Source: Verrucomicrobiota bacterium
GTDB taxonomy: Bacteria > Verrucomicrobiota > Verrucomicrobiia > Limisphaerales > JAEYXS01
Assembly: GCA_023431185.1 (NCBI GenBank)
Contig: JAEYXS010000005.1
Span: 1 to 45,416, forward strand
Length of the DNA: 45,416 nt
Direction of reading: 5' to 3'
Shown: positions 21,981 through 30,474 of the stretch, in pieces
Numbering within the stretch: the stretch's first letter is position 1
Layout: every line of letters starts with the position of its first letter
The notes under the pieces: model-generated
The model's input: the letters and a program-made list of their open reading frames with translations, nothing else
Told to the model about the DNA's origin: nothing
The model's database searches: none
Translations under genes and position numbers: made by a program

Positions 21981-24900
21981 TTAATCAACAAAATTGAATT
22001 CGTTCAGGTTCAGCATCACCCGACAGGCATTCGCCAGTCCATGCGCCTGAGCGTACGCTGTCAGTTGCTTGTGCTCATCCCGGGTGGGTTTCCTCCCGGT
22101 GGCATCGTAGAAGCCGCGCCCGACCTGCGCGGCCAGATCACCACCACCAGCTTCCAGCTTCACGGCAAAGTGTTTTGCCATCGTCACCATCAGGCCGTTG
22201 TTCATAAGGGCCAGCGCTTGCAAGGGTGACAAGCTTTCGTTGCGTTTACCCACCTGCATCGAAGGGTCCGCGCAATCCAGCGTGGTCATGAATGGCTGCA
22301 TCTGCGACCGCACGATGAACCGGTAGATGGACCGCCGATGCGACAACGGATCCTCCGGGTTATGCAGGTGATACTGGTAGTGCGGCGAGTGTTCCGGCTT
22401 CTCGATGATAAAATCCTGAAACGCCGGCCCACCCATCTTTAGGTTCAACTTCCCGCTGACGAACAGCACACTATCCCGCACTCCCTCCGCATCCAGCTTC
22501 CGCCGGTTCATGCGCCAGAGATAACGATTGTCGGCATCAACCGCAGCCGCCGACATAAGGAGGCGGATCTGACTGGCTGGCAAGGTCCGCCTCGTTACCT
22601 CGTCGGCTACACTGGAAACCTGCCTATACGTCGCACTCGTCACCATCAACTTGTGCAACTTTTTGAACGACTGCCCGCCATCGCGAAACTCCACCGCCAG
22701 CCAGTCGATCAGTTCCGGATGCGTCGGCTGCACTCCCATCCGCCCGAAATCATTCGGCGTCTCTGCGAGGCCTTTGCCGAAGTGATACTGCCATACGCGA
22801 TTCACGATACTGCGCCACGTCAGCGGGTTTTTCTCATCCGTCAGCCACTTCGCCAACTCGGCACGACGCTCACCTTCCGGTCCTTGCGCTGTTTTTTCAA
22901 ACCGGCCCGGCAACCACGCGATGGCCTGCAAAGCGCCCGGCAACACTTCCTTGCCCGGGGTCAGCACACTGCCGCGATTCAGCAGGTGGATGGGCCGCGG
23001 CTTGCCACCATTCGCACCCGTGCCGGCAAAGTTTCCTGAGCCATATAGCACGGTGCCCGCATACACCACATCCGGCTTGGGGAATGCCGCCAGCTCAACC
23101 TTGATGCGATTCAGCTGCTGGTCCACCTGTGCTTTCTCCTTCTTCGCCGCCGCATCTAAAAGAGCATCAAGCATAGTTGTCCGCTTGGCCTGCAACTCCG
23201 CCAATTGTCCTGAAGTGGCCGGGTCCGGCTGTGGTGCGATGGCATCCACGAGGTTCGCCTTGCGCCAGCGCGGTGGTGCCTCGATGGAGTCGAGTGATGT
23301 GACCGGCGCATTGGCGGCAAGATTATGCCCCGTGCTGTCGAAGACCTGCAGTTCAGCGAGCGCGAAGATGTAGTCATCCTTCCGTAGCGCCAGCTTCGTG
23401 GCGGTTACCCGCAGATAGCGCCCCGTGGCACCGGAAGAAGAAAAGCTCTGGGGAGTTGTGCCCGGATTGCGCCCATCTTCCTTGTCCTTGGCGGCGATGC
23501 TCACCCGGCCGTTCTTGAACTCCGCGTCATCACTCACCTCGATCTTGAACCGCACGGGAAACCCGAAGCCCGCACCGATGCCATTGAAATCATCATAGCA
23601 GGGTTGCAGCACCACCTTGTCGATGACCACGCTCTTGCCCAAGTCCACCTGCACCCATTTCACCGCGTTCTGTTCCTTGGCGATGGCGCTGTGGTAGCCG
23701 AACTCAGAACGCGTATTGCCCTCCCCTTTCTTGGACGCCGCCGCGATCTGTTCCTCCAGCGTCGCCAGCTCTTTGCCGCCAAGCTGCTTGAGCTTGTTCT
23801 CGATGGTTTTCTTGCGCGCCGTCAATTCACGTTGCTTGTTTTCAAGCTCATGGAAGCGTTTTGTCAGCCCGGCATCGGCAAAGTATTTCTTGTCCGTCCG
23901 GTCTAGCGCGGCGAAGACTGCTTGCAGCGAATAATAATCCTCCTGCGAGATGGGATCGAACTTGTGGTTGTGACACTGCGCGCAGCTCGCCGTGAGGCTG
24001 CTGAAGGTCTGCATGGTATTCGCCACCATGTCATCGCGATCCAGATGACGCGCGATCTTCCCGTCTGTCTTGCTCTCTGGCACCTCGGCGTGGCCGATGA
24101 AATCCCATGGTCCGGCGGCGATGAAGCCCAATGCTTCGATGCCATCGCGCGTGCCGGGATACATGATGTCGCCGGCGATCTGCTCTTGCGCGAAGCGCGC
24201 ATACGGCTTGTCCTCGTTGAAAGCACGGATGACGTAATCCCGATACGGCCAAGCGTTCGAGCGCGGCTTGTCCTTGTCATAGCCGTGCGTGTCGCCGTAA
24301 TGCACGACGTCGAGCCAATGCCGCGCCCAACGTTCCCCGTATTGCGGCGAGGCCAGTAGGCGGTCCACCAGCTTCTCGTAAGCCAACGGGTCTTTATCCG
24401 CGATGAAGGCCTCGATTTCCTCCGGCTTCGGTGGCAAGCCGATGAGGTCGAAATAAAGCCGCCGTATCAACGTGCGCCGCTCCGCCTCGGGCGATTGCGG
24501 CAATCCCTTCTCAACGAGTTTTGCGACGACAAACGCATCGATCGGATTCTGAACCTTAAACTTCGAACCTTGAACCTTCGGTACGCCTGGCTTCACGAGC
24601 GGCTTGAGCGACCACCAATCCAATTTATCTTCCAGCTTCACACTCGCCCCCTCCGGCCACACCGCCCCTTGATCAATCCACGCTTTCAGAAGAGCGATCT
24701 GCCGCTCCGTCAGCCGCTCACCTTTCGGCGGCATCGCCATCTTTGTATCTTGTCCGCTCACAAAGCGGATGAGCGGACTCTCGCTGCTCTTGCCCGGAAT
24801 GATGTTCGGCGCGTGGTAGTCGCCGCCCGTCAACGCGATGGACTTCGCATCTAGGCGGTAACTGTTCTTCTGCGTCTCCGGGCCGTGGCAATCGAGGCAT

Positions 24901-25046
24901 GCCTGCTGAAAGATGGGCTGGATATCGCGGACAAAATCAACCGTTTCGGCAGCGCGGGAGATGCCGGGCAGGGCGCTCACGGCCAGCCAAAAGGCGAACG
25001 CATAGGTGGCCCGGACTGGAGCCGGTTGTCTGGCTGTTTTACTCAC
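21981..25046 (-). CDS. DUF1549/DUF1553 protein with cytochrome-c and discoidin-like domains
   Basis: A 1021-residue exported protein starting from a GTG, with a signal segment (residues about 12-33). Domain order: planctomycete-type cytochrome c with haem motif CLDCH at residues 50-54, DUF1549 (LPQSPEAERRTLIRRLYFDL, PYARFAQEQIAGDIMYPGTR, LTASCAQCHNHKFDPISQED with a second CxxCH), a coiled linker with repeated Lys/Glu, an F5/8-type-C-like region (WVQVDLGKSVVIDKVVLQPC ... RFKIEVSDDAEF), then DUF1553 (LTWRSIVNRVWQYHFGKGLA ... PNDFGRMGVQPTHPELIDWL). It heads the operon with the PotD-like and DUF1501 genes. It is a putative surface oxidoreductase; partner and substrate are unknown. Confidence 0.9.
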   Translation of the reverse strand: MSKTARQPAPVRATYAFAFWLAVSALPGISRAAETVDFVRDIQPIFQQACLDCHGPETQKNSYRLDAKSIALTGGDYHAPNIIPGKSSESPLIRFVSGQDTKMAMPPKGERLTERQIALLKAWIDQGAVWPEGASVKLEDKLDWWSLKPLVKPGVPKVQGSKFKVQNPIDAFVVAKLVEKGLPQSPEAERRTLIRRLYFDLIGLPPKPEEIEAFIADKDPLAYEKLVDRLLASPQYGERWARHWLDVVHYGDTHGYDKDKPRSNAWPYRDYVIRAFNEDKPYARFAQEQIAGDIMYPGTRDGIEALGFIAAGPWDFIGHAEVPESKTDGKIARHLDRDDMVANTMQTFSSLTASCAQCHNHKFDPISQEDYYSLQAVFAALDRTDKKYFADAGLTKRFHELENKQRELTARKKTIENKLKQLGGKELATLEEQIAAASKKGEGNTRSEFGYHSAIAKEQNAVKWVQVDLGKSVVIDKVVLQPCYDDFNGIGAGFGFPVRFKIEVSDDAEFKNGRVSIAAKDKEDGRNPGTTPQSFSSSGATGRYLRVTATKLALRKDDYIFALAELQVFDSTGHNLAANAPVTSLDSIEAPPRWRKANLVDAIAPQPDPATSGQLAELQAKRTTMLDALLDAAAKKEKAQVDQQLNRIKVELAAFPKPDVVYAGTVLYGSGNFAGTGANGGKPRPIHLLNRGSVLTPGKEVLPGALQAIAWLPGRFEKTAQGPEGERRAELAKWLTDEKNPLTWRSIVNRVWQYHFGKGLAETPNDFGRMGVQPTHPELIDWLAVEFRDGGQSFKKLHKLMVTSATYRQVSSVADEVTRRTLPASQIRLLMSAAAVDADNRYLWRMNRRKLDAEGVRDSVLFVSGKLNLKMGGPAFQDFIIEKPEHSPHYQYHLHNPEDPLSHRRSIYRFIVRSQMQPFMTTLDCADPSMQVGKRNESLSPLQALALMNNGLMVTMAKHFAVKLEAGGGDLAAQVGRGFYDATGRKPTRDEHKQLTAYAQAHGLANACRVMLNLNEFNFVD

Positions 25047-25204
25047 GGTGGACTGGCGTGAATTGTGTTGCCCAGTCTGGCTTGCGTCAAGTTATCGCAT
25101 GAACGCGTGATGCCCTGCGGTGACCGCAGGCAAGGGAGTTCACTTGCTTTCACGGCGGGGGTGAATCAAGGTGCCGCCCATAGGAATAAAACCGGATAGG
25201 TACT

Positions 25205-25633
25205 ATGAAAATCGCCTTGGGCAGTGACCACGCAGGCGTCCGTTATAAGCAGATCATCGTCCGCCACCTGAAATCCTTGGGGCATGACGTGCATGATCTG
25301 GGGCCTTACACGGAAGAGCCGGTGGATTATCCCGCCTGGATCCGGCCCGTGGCAGAACGCGTGGCAGCCGGCGAGTTCGAGCGCGGTATCGTTCTCGGCG
25401 GCTCGGGCAATGGCGAGGCCATCGTGGCCAATCGGGTGAAGGGCATCCGCTGCGGCCTGTGCTGGAACGTGGAATCCGCCCAACTGACCCGCGAACACAA
25501 CAACGCGAACATCATTTCAATCGGCCAACGCATGGTGTCGGAAGAGACGGCGATCGCAATCGTGAAGGCTTTCTTGGAGACGCCCTTCGGCGGTGGGCGG
25601 CATGAGCGGCGGATCAAGGCGATTGATGCGTAA
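25205..25633 (+). CDS. rpiB: Ribose-5-phosphate isomerase B
   Basis: A 142-residue sugar-phosphate isomerase of the RpiB/LacAB family, interconverting ribose 5-phosphate and ribulose 5-phosphate in the pentose phosphate pathway. It starts MKIALGSDHAGVRYKQ, has the DYPAWIRPVAERVAAG segment, and an active-site loop GIVLGGSGNGEAIVANRVKG. The loop lacks the catalytic cysteine of E. coli RpiB; the Glu at residue 71 stands where actinobacterial (mycobacterial-type) enzymes use Glu as the base. Normal length. Single gene with its own upstream region. Confidence 0.9.
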   Translation: MKIALGSDHAGVRYKQIIVRHLKSLGHDVHDLGPYTEEPVDYPAWIRPVAERVAAGEFERGIVLGGSGNGEAIVANRVKGIRCGLCWNVESAQLTREHNNANIISIGQRMVSEETAIAIVKAFLETPFGGGRHERRIKAIDA

Positions 25634-25648
25634 GCAACCCCGAAACAA

Positions 25649-26314
25649 TTACGGTGCCGCTTCCTCAAAACACTTCGCGGCATATTGCCGGTCGATGACC
25701 GGCCATTGCCCGCTGCCGATGGGATGGAACACATCGTCCGGGAACCGGTCCCAGAGCAGTGTCTTCATCTCATCCAATGGCAAGGCGTACTCCATCGGCG
25801 GTCCGTCCTTCACGAGTTCCAGGAACAGGATCTGATATTCGAAATCGTCGTCGCCCACCTCGCGCAGGCCACCATAGAGCAGACGCTTGGCACCGGGTGT
25901 TTCGCCCTGCGCTTCCACCACCAGCTTGAGCAGTTCCACGAAGCAGTCGTTCTGGTCATCCTCGAAAATGCGGATCTTTTCCAGCAAGGCGTTGTAGCTC
26001 CCCAACAGACGCAGTTTGTAGGTCTCGGCGAGTTTGCCCAATTGCGGGTCCATGTCCACGGAATGGGAAGCCTGGCCATCCGCCTGGGGCACGAGCCAGA
26101 GCATCAGCTTCCGCTCCATGTCGTGATAGAGGAGATTCGAGGCGATGGCGGCGCGGTGTCCACAACCCGTGCAGGCGAAGTGGTTCAAGTCACGCTGGAG
26201 CACGCGCTGCTTCAGCTCCGGGTTCAACGTGACGTTCACGCTCTCCCAAAGCTGCATGGTCTGTTTCAGTCCGCAGGCGGGACAGGTGATGGCTTGTTCA
26301 ATGCTGGAGCTCAT
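25649..26314 (-). CDS. CpXC-domain zinc-ribbon protein
   Basis: A 221-residue protein with the CpXC domain: CPACGLKQTMQLWESVNVTL and FACTGCGHRAAIASNLLYHD give CxxC pairs at residues 11/14 and 48/51 that should bind zinc. The C-terminal part (about 95-221) has alternating strands and helices with acidic segments (ENADL-like IRIFEDDQNDCFVELLKLVV) and no known motif. The ATG at 26314 is chosen because an upstream start would run into the hydrolase gene that ends at 26325. The domain's function is not established. Probably cotranscribed with the hydrolase. Confidence 0.8.
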   Translation of the reverse strand: MSSSIEQAITCPACGLKQTMQLWESVNVTLNPELKQRVLQRDLNHFACTGCGHRAAIASNLLYHDMERKLMLWLVPQADGQASHSVDMDPQLGKLAETYKLRLLGSYNALLEKIRIFEDDQNDCFVELLKLVVEAQGETPGAKRLLYGGLREVGDDDFEYQILFLELVKDGPPMEYALPLDEMKTLLWDRFPDDVFHPIGSGQWPVIDRQYAAKCFEEAAP

Positions 26315-26324
26315 GTCGCAAACC

Positions 26325-27089
26325 TCACTGTCCGGCAAACTGGCGGACCATTTCAACCAGTTTTCCGGGCGCCTCCACATGCACCCAGTGGCCCGCCTCC
26401 GGGATCACCTCAAGCCGGGCTTGGGGAAATCTAGCTTGGATCAAGGGCGTGTCCTCTGGTTGCACATAGTTTGACTTGCCGCCAGCCACAAACAAAGCCG
26501 GCCCGCGATACTGTCTCAAATCTGCAAAACCAGCGGACAGTTCCATGAGGCATTTATGCAACACGGGCAGGTTCGGTTTCCAACATAAAGCACCGGCCGC
26601 ATCGCGCCCCAAGTTCTTCAGCAACCACTGGCGAATGGCTGGCTCCGGGATAGAGCCGGCCAGCACGGTCTCCACCTCGCTGCGTGTCGTGAATCGGGAC
26701 AAGTCCACCGCCAACAACGCCTCCAGCAACGCCTGATGGGCGGGCGGATACGCCTTCGGCGCGATATCCACCACGATCAAACCCTTCACCCGTTCCGGGA
26801 AATCCATGGCCAGCCGCATCGCCACCTTGCCCCCCAGAGAATGCCCTAGCACAATCACTTGCGCCAAACCCGCTTCATCCATCAGCTCGATCACATCCGT
26901 TGCCATCGCGGCGAAACCGGCCTCCTCAGCATGCGGTGAGCGACCATGATTGCGCAGGTCAGGGATGAGCATGTCAAAATCCTGTGCCCAGCCTTTGGCC
27001 AGCCCTTGCCAGTTATCACCGCTGCCCAGCAAGCCATGCAGGATCACCAGCGGCGAACCGGAGCCAAGACGTTCATGATGCAGCTTCAT
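26325..27089 (-). CDS. Alpha/beta hydrolase (YbfF-like esterase)
   Basis: A 254-residue alpha/beta-hydrolase: LVILHGLLGSGDNWQGLAKG carries the oxyanion HG motif, IPDLRNHGRSPH the next strand, VLGHSLGGKVAMRLA the nucleophile elbow with Ser84, and VIPEAGHWVHVEAPGKLVEM the catalytic His. Members are cytoplasmic esterases or thioesterases of broad specificity; the GDNW and DLRNHGRS segments resemble YbfF. The ATG at 27089 gives the family N-terminus; an upstream TTG (27098) is less likely. Substrate unknown. Confidence 0.88.
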   Translation of the reverse strand: MKLHHERLGSGSPLVILHGLLGSGDNWQGLAKGWAQDFDMLIPDLRNHGRSPHAEEAGFAAMATDVIELMDEAGLAQVIVLGHSLGGKVAMRLAMDFPERVKGLIVVDIAPKAYPPAHQALLEALLAVDLSRFTTRSEVETVLAGSIPEPAIRQWLLKNLGRDAAGALCWKPNLPVLHKCLMELSAGFADLRQYRGPALFVAGGKSNYVQPEDTPLIQARFPQARLEVIPEAGHWVHVEAPGKLVEMVRQFAGQ

Positions 27090-27141
27090 ACGACGCAAAC
27101 GACGATGGCATCGCGTGTGCTATAAGCAAGTTCAGGCACCC

Positions 27142-27327
27142 ATGAACTCGACCTACAGCAACGACACGCACTTCCGCCGCGTCCGACTGGGAGTGAATGA
27201 CCACGGCATGATCCGGCTGCAAATCCGCCTGCGCGAAGCCCCGCCCGCGCCCGAACCACAAGCTCCGTGGCACCGGCGTTTTCGCCATCACGCGGGGCGC
27301 TGGCTAGAAGCTCTCTGGGGAGAATAG
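27142..27327 (+). CDS. Doubtful small basic protein
   Basis: A possible 61-residue protein (MNSTYSNDTHFRRVRLGVND ... HHAGRWLEALWGE), strongly basic with Pro-rich centre, in the gap between the hydrolase and cysN. It has no known domain and no clear ribosome binding site. Support is weak: it fills the gap in frame and a terminator (27364-27398) follows, but that hairpin is equally the terminator of cysN on the other strand. Confidence 0.3.
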   Translation: MNSTYSNDTHFRRVRLGVNDHGMIRLQIRLREAPPAPEPQAPWHRRFRHHAGRWLEALWGE

Positions 27328-27363
27328 ATTTCAACCGCGCACCGTTCGTAATCCGGCAAATGA

Positions 27364-27398
27364 AAACCCCGGTGAAGTCCATGGCTTCACCGGGGTTT
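27364..27398 (-). terminator. Rho-independent terminator (bidirectional)
   Basis: Perfect 14-base arms, AAACCCCGGTGAAG (27364-27377) and CTTCACCGGGGTTT (27385-27398), loop TCCATGG. Reading minus, the hairpin is followed by T-rich sequence 23 bases after the cysN stop. Reading plus it could end the small open frame at 27142-27327. Confidence 0.85.
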
Positions 27399-27420
27399 GA
27401 ATTTTATCGAGACGGTTCGC

Positions 27421-28734
27421 TTAGATCGCGAAGTCGTCGTACTCGGGCTTCACCGGCTCCAATGGCGCGTGTAGCATGCCCGCGCCCACCGTCAGGTTCG
27501 TACCCTGCTCGATGAGGATGAAGGAGCCCGTGAGCCGGTTAGTGCGGTAGCCGTCGTAGATGAGCGGCTTGGAGACGCGCAGGCGGATCTCGCCGATGTC
27601 ATTCATCGCGAGAGATGCCGGTACCGGTTCCACTTCGTAGGTCTGGATGTTGATCTTGTGTTCGACGGCCGTGACCATGGCTTGCACGGTTTGCGTGCCG
27701 TGCTTGAGGAAGTATTTCCGGCCACTCGCCAGCGGACGGTCATGCATCCAGCAGATGCGGGCGTGCAGCTCCGAGTTCTTGCCCGGCAAATTCTCCGGTC
27801 CGATGAGGATATCGCCACGGCTGATGTCGATGTCGTCTTCCAGCACGATGGTGACGGACTGCGGGCAGAACGCCTCTTCCAGTTCGCCATCGTAAGTCCA
27901 GATCTGCTTCACCTTGCTCTTCTGGCCACCGGGCAATACACGGACTTCCTGGCCGACCTTCACGATGCCACCGGCGATCTGGCCGCTCAGACCACGGAAG
28001 TCGTGCAGCTTCTGATCGCGCGGATTGTTCGGACGATTCACCCATTGCACCGGCATACGGAAGGCGTTGAGATTCCAGTCACTCGCGATATGCACCGTCT
28101 CCAGATGACCGAGCAAAGCCGGGCCCTGATACCACGGCGTGTGCTTGGAGAGTTCAACGACATTGTCGCCGTTCAAGGCGCTCATGGGGATGAACTTCAC
28201 ATCCTTTAACACATCAAGACGAGGCAGATAGGCTTCGATGTTATCGCGGATCTCGAGGAAGCGTTCTTCGCTCCAGTCCACGAGGTCCATTTTATTGATC
28301 GCGAAAACGATGTGCGGGATGCCGAGCAACGCAGCGATGTACGAGTGACGGCGGGTCTGCTCGATGACACCGAGACGTGCATCAACAAGCACCACGGAGA
28401 GATTCGCTGTGGAGGCACCGGTCACCATGTTGCGCGTGTACTGCACATGGCCCGGGGTATCCGCCACGATGAACTTGCGCTTCGGCGTAGCGAAGTAACG
28501 GTAAGCCACGTCGATCGTGATGCCTTGCTCGCGTTCCGCGCGGAGACCGTCCGTGAGGTTCGCCAGGTTGACCTGACCGCCGCCGGTGATGTCCGCCGAG
28601 CGTTGCAACGCCTCAAGCTGATCTTCCATCAACGACTTTGAATCGTAAAGCAGACGGCCGATGAGCGTGGACTTGCCGTCGTCCACGCTGCCGCACGTGT
28701 TGAACCGGAGAATTTCGATAGGATGCTGACTCAT
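27421..28734 (-). CDS. cysN: Sulfate adenylyltransferase subunit 1
   Basis: A 437-residue GTPase subunit of ATP sulfurylase. G1 is GSVDDGKSTLIGRLLYDS near the N-terminus; the switch region GLRAEREQGITIDVAYRYF, G3 DTPGHVQYTRNMVTGAS and G4 NKMD follow, then EF-Tu-like beta-barrel domains. With CysD it makes adenosine 5'-phosphosulfate from sulfate and ATP, coupled to GTP hydrolysis. It is slightly shorter than the E. coli protein (475) and carries no fused APS kinase (CysC) domain. It follows cysD by 20 bases and ends the operon at the terminator at 27364-27398. Confidence 0.95.
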   Translation of the reverse strand: MSQHPIEILRFNTCGSVDDGKSTLIGRLLYDSKSLMEDQLEALQRSADITGGGQVNLANLTDGLRAEREQGITIDVAYRYFATPKRKFIVADTPGHVQYTRNMVTGASTANLSVVLVDARLGVIEQTRRHSYIAALLGIPHIVFAINKMDLVDWSEERFLEIRDNIEAYLPRLDVLKDVKFIPMSALNGDNVVELSKHTPWYQGPALLGHLETVHIASDWNLNAFRMPVQWVNRPNNPRDQKLHDFRGLSGQIAGGIVKVGQEVRVLPGGQKSKVKQIWTYDGELEEAFCPQSVTIVLEDDIDISRGDILIGPENLPGKNSELHARICWMHDRPLASGRKYFLKHGTQTVQAMVTAVEHKINIQTYEVEPVPASLAMNDIGEIRLRVSKPLIYDGYRTNRLTGSFILIEQGTNLTVGAGMLHAPLEPVKPEYDDFAI

Positions 28735-28754
28735 GGAAATACGTTCGTAAAAGT

Positions 28755-29693
28755 TTAGAAATACCCTTGCTTCTTGCGGTCTTCCATCGCGGCTTCGGAA
28801 GCCTTGTCATCCGCTCGGGAACCACGTTCCGTCACGCGGGCGGCGGAGATCTCACCGATGATGTCATCAATGGTCGTCGCCGGAGATTCCAACATGCCCG
28901 TGCTGATCATGTCCGCGATGGTACGTACACGGCAGACCATCGTCTTGCGCTTCTCTTTATCACCCGGACGGGCGTTGAGGAACGGGTCGGGTTTGGTTGC
29001 ATCCGTGTGTGCAGGCGGCACCGGCAACCACTGGCCGGCCCGGAAGAAACACTCGCGCGTGTGGCTGAAGTAGATGTTCGGCACTTCGAGCTTCTCACGC
29101 TTGATGTATTCCCACACATCCATCTCCGTCCAGTTGGAGAGCGGGAACACACGCATGTTCTCGCCTTGGTTCAAGCGGGCGTTGTAGAGATTCCACAACT
29201 CCGGACGCTGGTTCTTCGGGTCCCATTGGCCGAAACCGTCGCGGAAGCTGAAGAAACGTTCCTTCGCACGCGCCTTCTCTTCATCGCGACGCGCACCGCC
29301 GATGCAGCAATCGAAACGATACTCTTCGATGGCGCCGAGGAGCACGGGAATCTGCAGCTTGTTACGGCTGATCTCACCCTTAGTCAGAATGGCGGTGCCA
29401 TTGGTCAACGCATCTTCCACTGTACGCACGATAAGCTTTGCCCCCAACTCTTTCGCCCGACGGTCGCGGAATTCCAGCAACTCAGGAAACTCGTGGCCGG
29501 TCTCGACATTCAGGAACGGCATGGGGATTTCCGCGGGACGGAACGCCTTCTCGGCGAGGCGCAGGAGGCAGATGGAATCCTTGCCGCCGGAGAACAACAG
29601 GGCCGGGCGCTCGAACTCCGCCGCGACTTCACGCATCACGTGAATCGCTTCCGTTTCCAAATACTGCAAATGGTCCAGATGGTAGCTTTTCAT
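28755..29693 (-). CDS. cysD: Sulfate adenylyltransferase subunit 2
   Basis: A 312-residue catalytic subunit of ATP sulfurylase. The PP-loop ATP-binding motif SGGKDS lies at residues 35-40 (ALLFSGGKDSICLLRLAEKA). Other family segments are NVETGHEFPELLEFRD, GGARRDEEKARAKERFFSFR, FPLSNWTEMDVWEYI and MVCRVRTIADMISTGMLESP. It forms the APS-making complex with CysN. It lies between cysH and cysN on the minus strand. The 121-base gap to cysH holds the large CACAGAT inverted repeat (29709-29806), which could separate or attenuate the transcript. Confidence 0.95.
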   Translation of the reverse strand: MKSYHLDHLQYLETEAIHVMREVAAEFERPALLFSGGKDSICLLRLAEKAFRPAEIPMPFLNVETGHEFPELLEFRDRRAKELGAKLIVRTVEDALTNGTAILTKGEISRNKLQIPVLLGAIEEYRFDCCIGGARRDEEKARAKERFFSFRDGFGQWDPKNQRPELWNLYNARLNQGENMRVFPLSNWTEMDVWEYIKREKLEVPNIYFSHTRECFFRAGQWLPVPPAHTDATKPDPFLNARPGDKEKRKTMVCRVRTIADMISTGMLESPATTIDDIIGEISAARVTERGSRADDKASEAAMEDRKKQGYF

Positions 29694-29708
29694 CTAATCT
29701 TTTTTCTT

Positions 29709-29806
29709 AACCACAGATGCACACAGATAAACACAGATGGGCAAGCACACAACCGCGCCCGACTTCTGCGTTTTCAATCTGTGTTCATCTGTGTCTATCT
29801 GTGGTT
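29709..29806. repeat. CACAGAT-word inverted repeat between cysH and cysD
   Basis: A 30-base arm made of three CACAGAT words (29709-29738) faces its reverse complement (29777-29806) with three mismatches, around a 38-base centre. It can form a long hairpin. Such word-like repeats recur between genes in this type of genome; no gene is present. Confidence 0.8.
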
Positions 29807-29814
29807 GAAATTCT

Positions 29815-30474
29815 TTATGCTTTTTTCACTGCGTCACCGCCCCAGGTGGCATGCAAACCGCACTCGCGCTTCTCGTCCGCCTTAGCCGGATCGAAATAAT
29901 CCCACTCGTTCGGGAGGTTGTGTTGCTTCAAGTACGCTTCCATCTCGGCATCGCTCCAGTAGAAAACGGGGCTGAGTTTCAAGGAGCCGAAGTTCGGGTC
30001 AGGCGAGACGATGTCCAGGCCGGCGCGATTCGGGTTCTGCACCTTGCGCAAAGCAGTGATCCACACGCTCGGCGCCAGTTCCTTCATGCCGCGCTGAAAT
30101 GGCTCCAGCTTCATCACCGCGCTGAAATGCTTCAAACCTTCTTCATCGTTCGTATCGGGGATCGGGCCATACACGGCATCGCGATGCGCCACGGTCATCT
30201 TCGGGATGTACGCCTTGATGTTCAGGCCGAGTTGCTTGCGCAACTGCTCGGCATGCTTATACGTCGCCGGACGATTGTAGCCGTGATCCACCCAGAGCAC
30301 TTCGATGTCCGGCTGCACTTGCACGCAGAGATGCAGGACGACCGCTTCATACGGACGGAAATTCGTGGAGACGATGGCGCGGCCTTTGCCTTGGCCGATG
30401 GCCCACTTCACGATCTCGAGCGGCGATTTCCCACGCAGCTCGGCGTTGGCTTGTGCGATTTGTTCAGCAGTCAT
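29815..30474 (-). CDS. cysH: Phosphoadenylyl-sulfate reductase-like protein
   Basis: A 219-residue PP-loop enzyme of the CysH family: IVSTNFRPYEAVVLHLCVQV binds the nucleotide, IEVLWVDHGYNRPATYKHAE is the next conserved block, then ELAPSVWITALRKVQNPNRA, and ECGLH holds the C-terminal catalytic Cys. The CC...CxxC pairs that bind the iron-sulfur cluster of APS reductases are absent, so by motif it is the PAPS type and would need an APS kinase. The start at 30474 overlaps the preceding DUF1275 stop by four bases; a longer open frame upstream is not credible. First enzyme of the cysHDN order. Confidence 0.9.
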   Translation of the reverse strand: MTAEQIAQANAELRGKSPLEIVKWAIGQGKGRAIVSTNFRPYEAVVLHLCVQVQPDIEVLWVDHGYNRPATYKHAEQLRKQLGLNIKAYIPKMTVAHRDAVYGPIPDTNDEEGLKHFSAVMKLEPFQRGMKELAPSVWITALRKVQNPNRAGLDIVSPDPNFGSLKLSPVFYWSDAEMEAYLKQHNLPNEWDYFDPAKADEKRECGLHATWGGDAVKKA

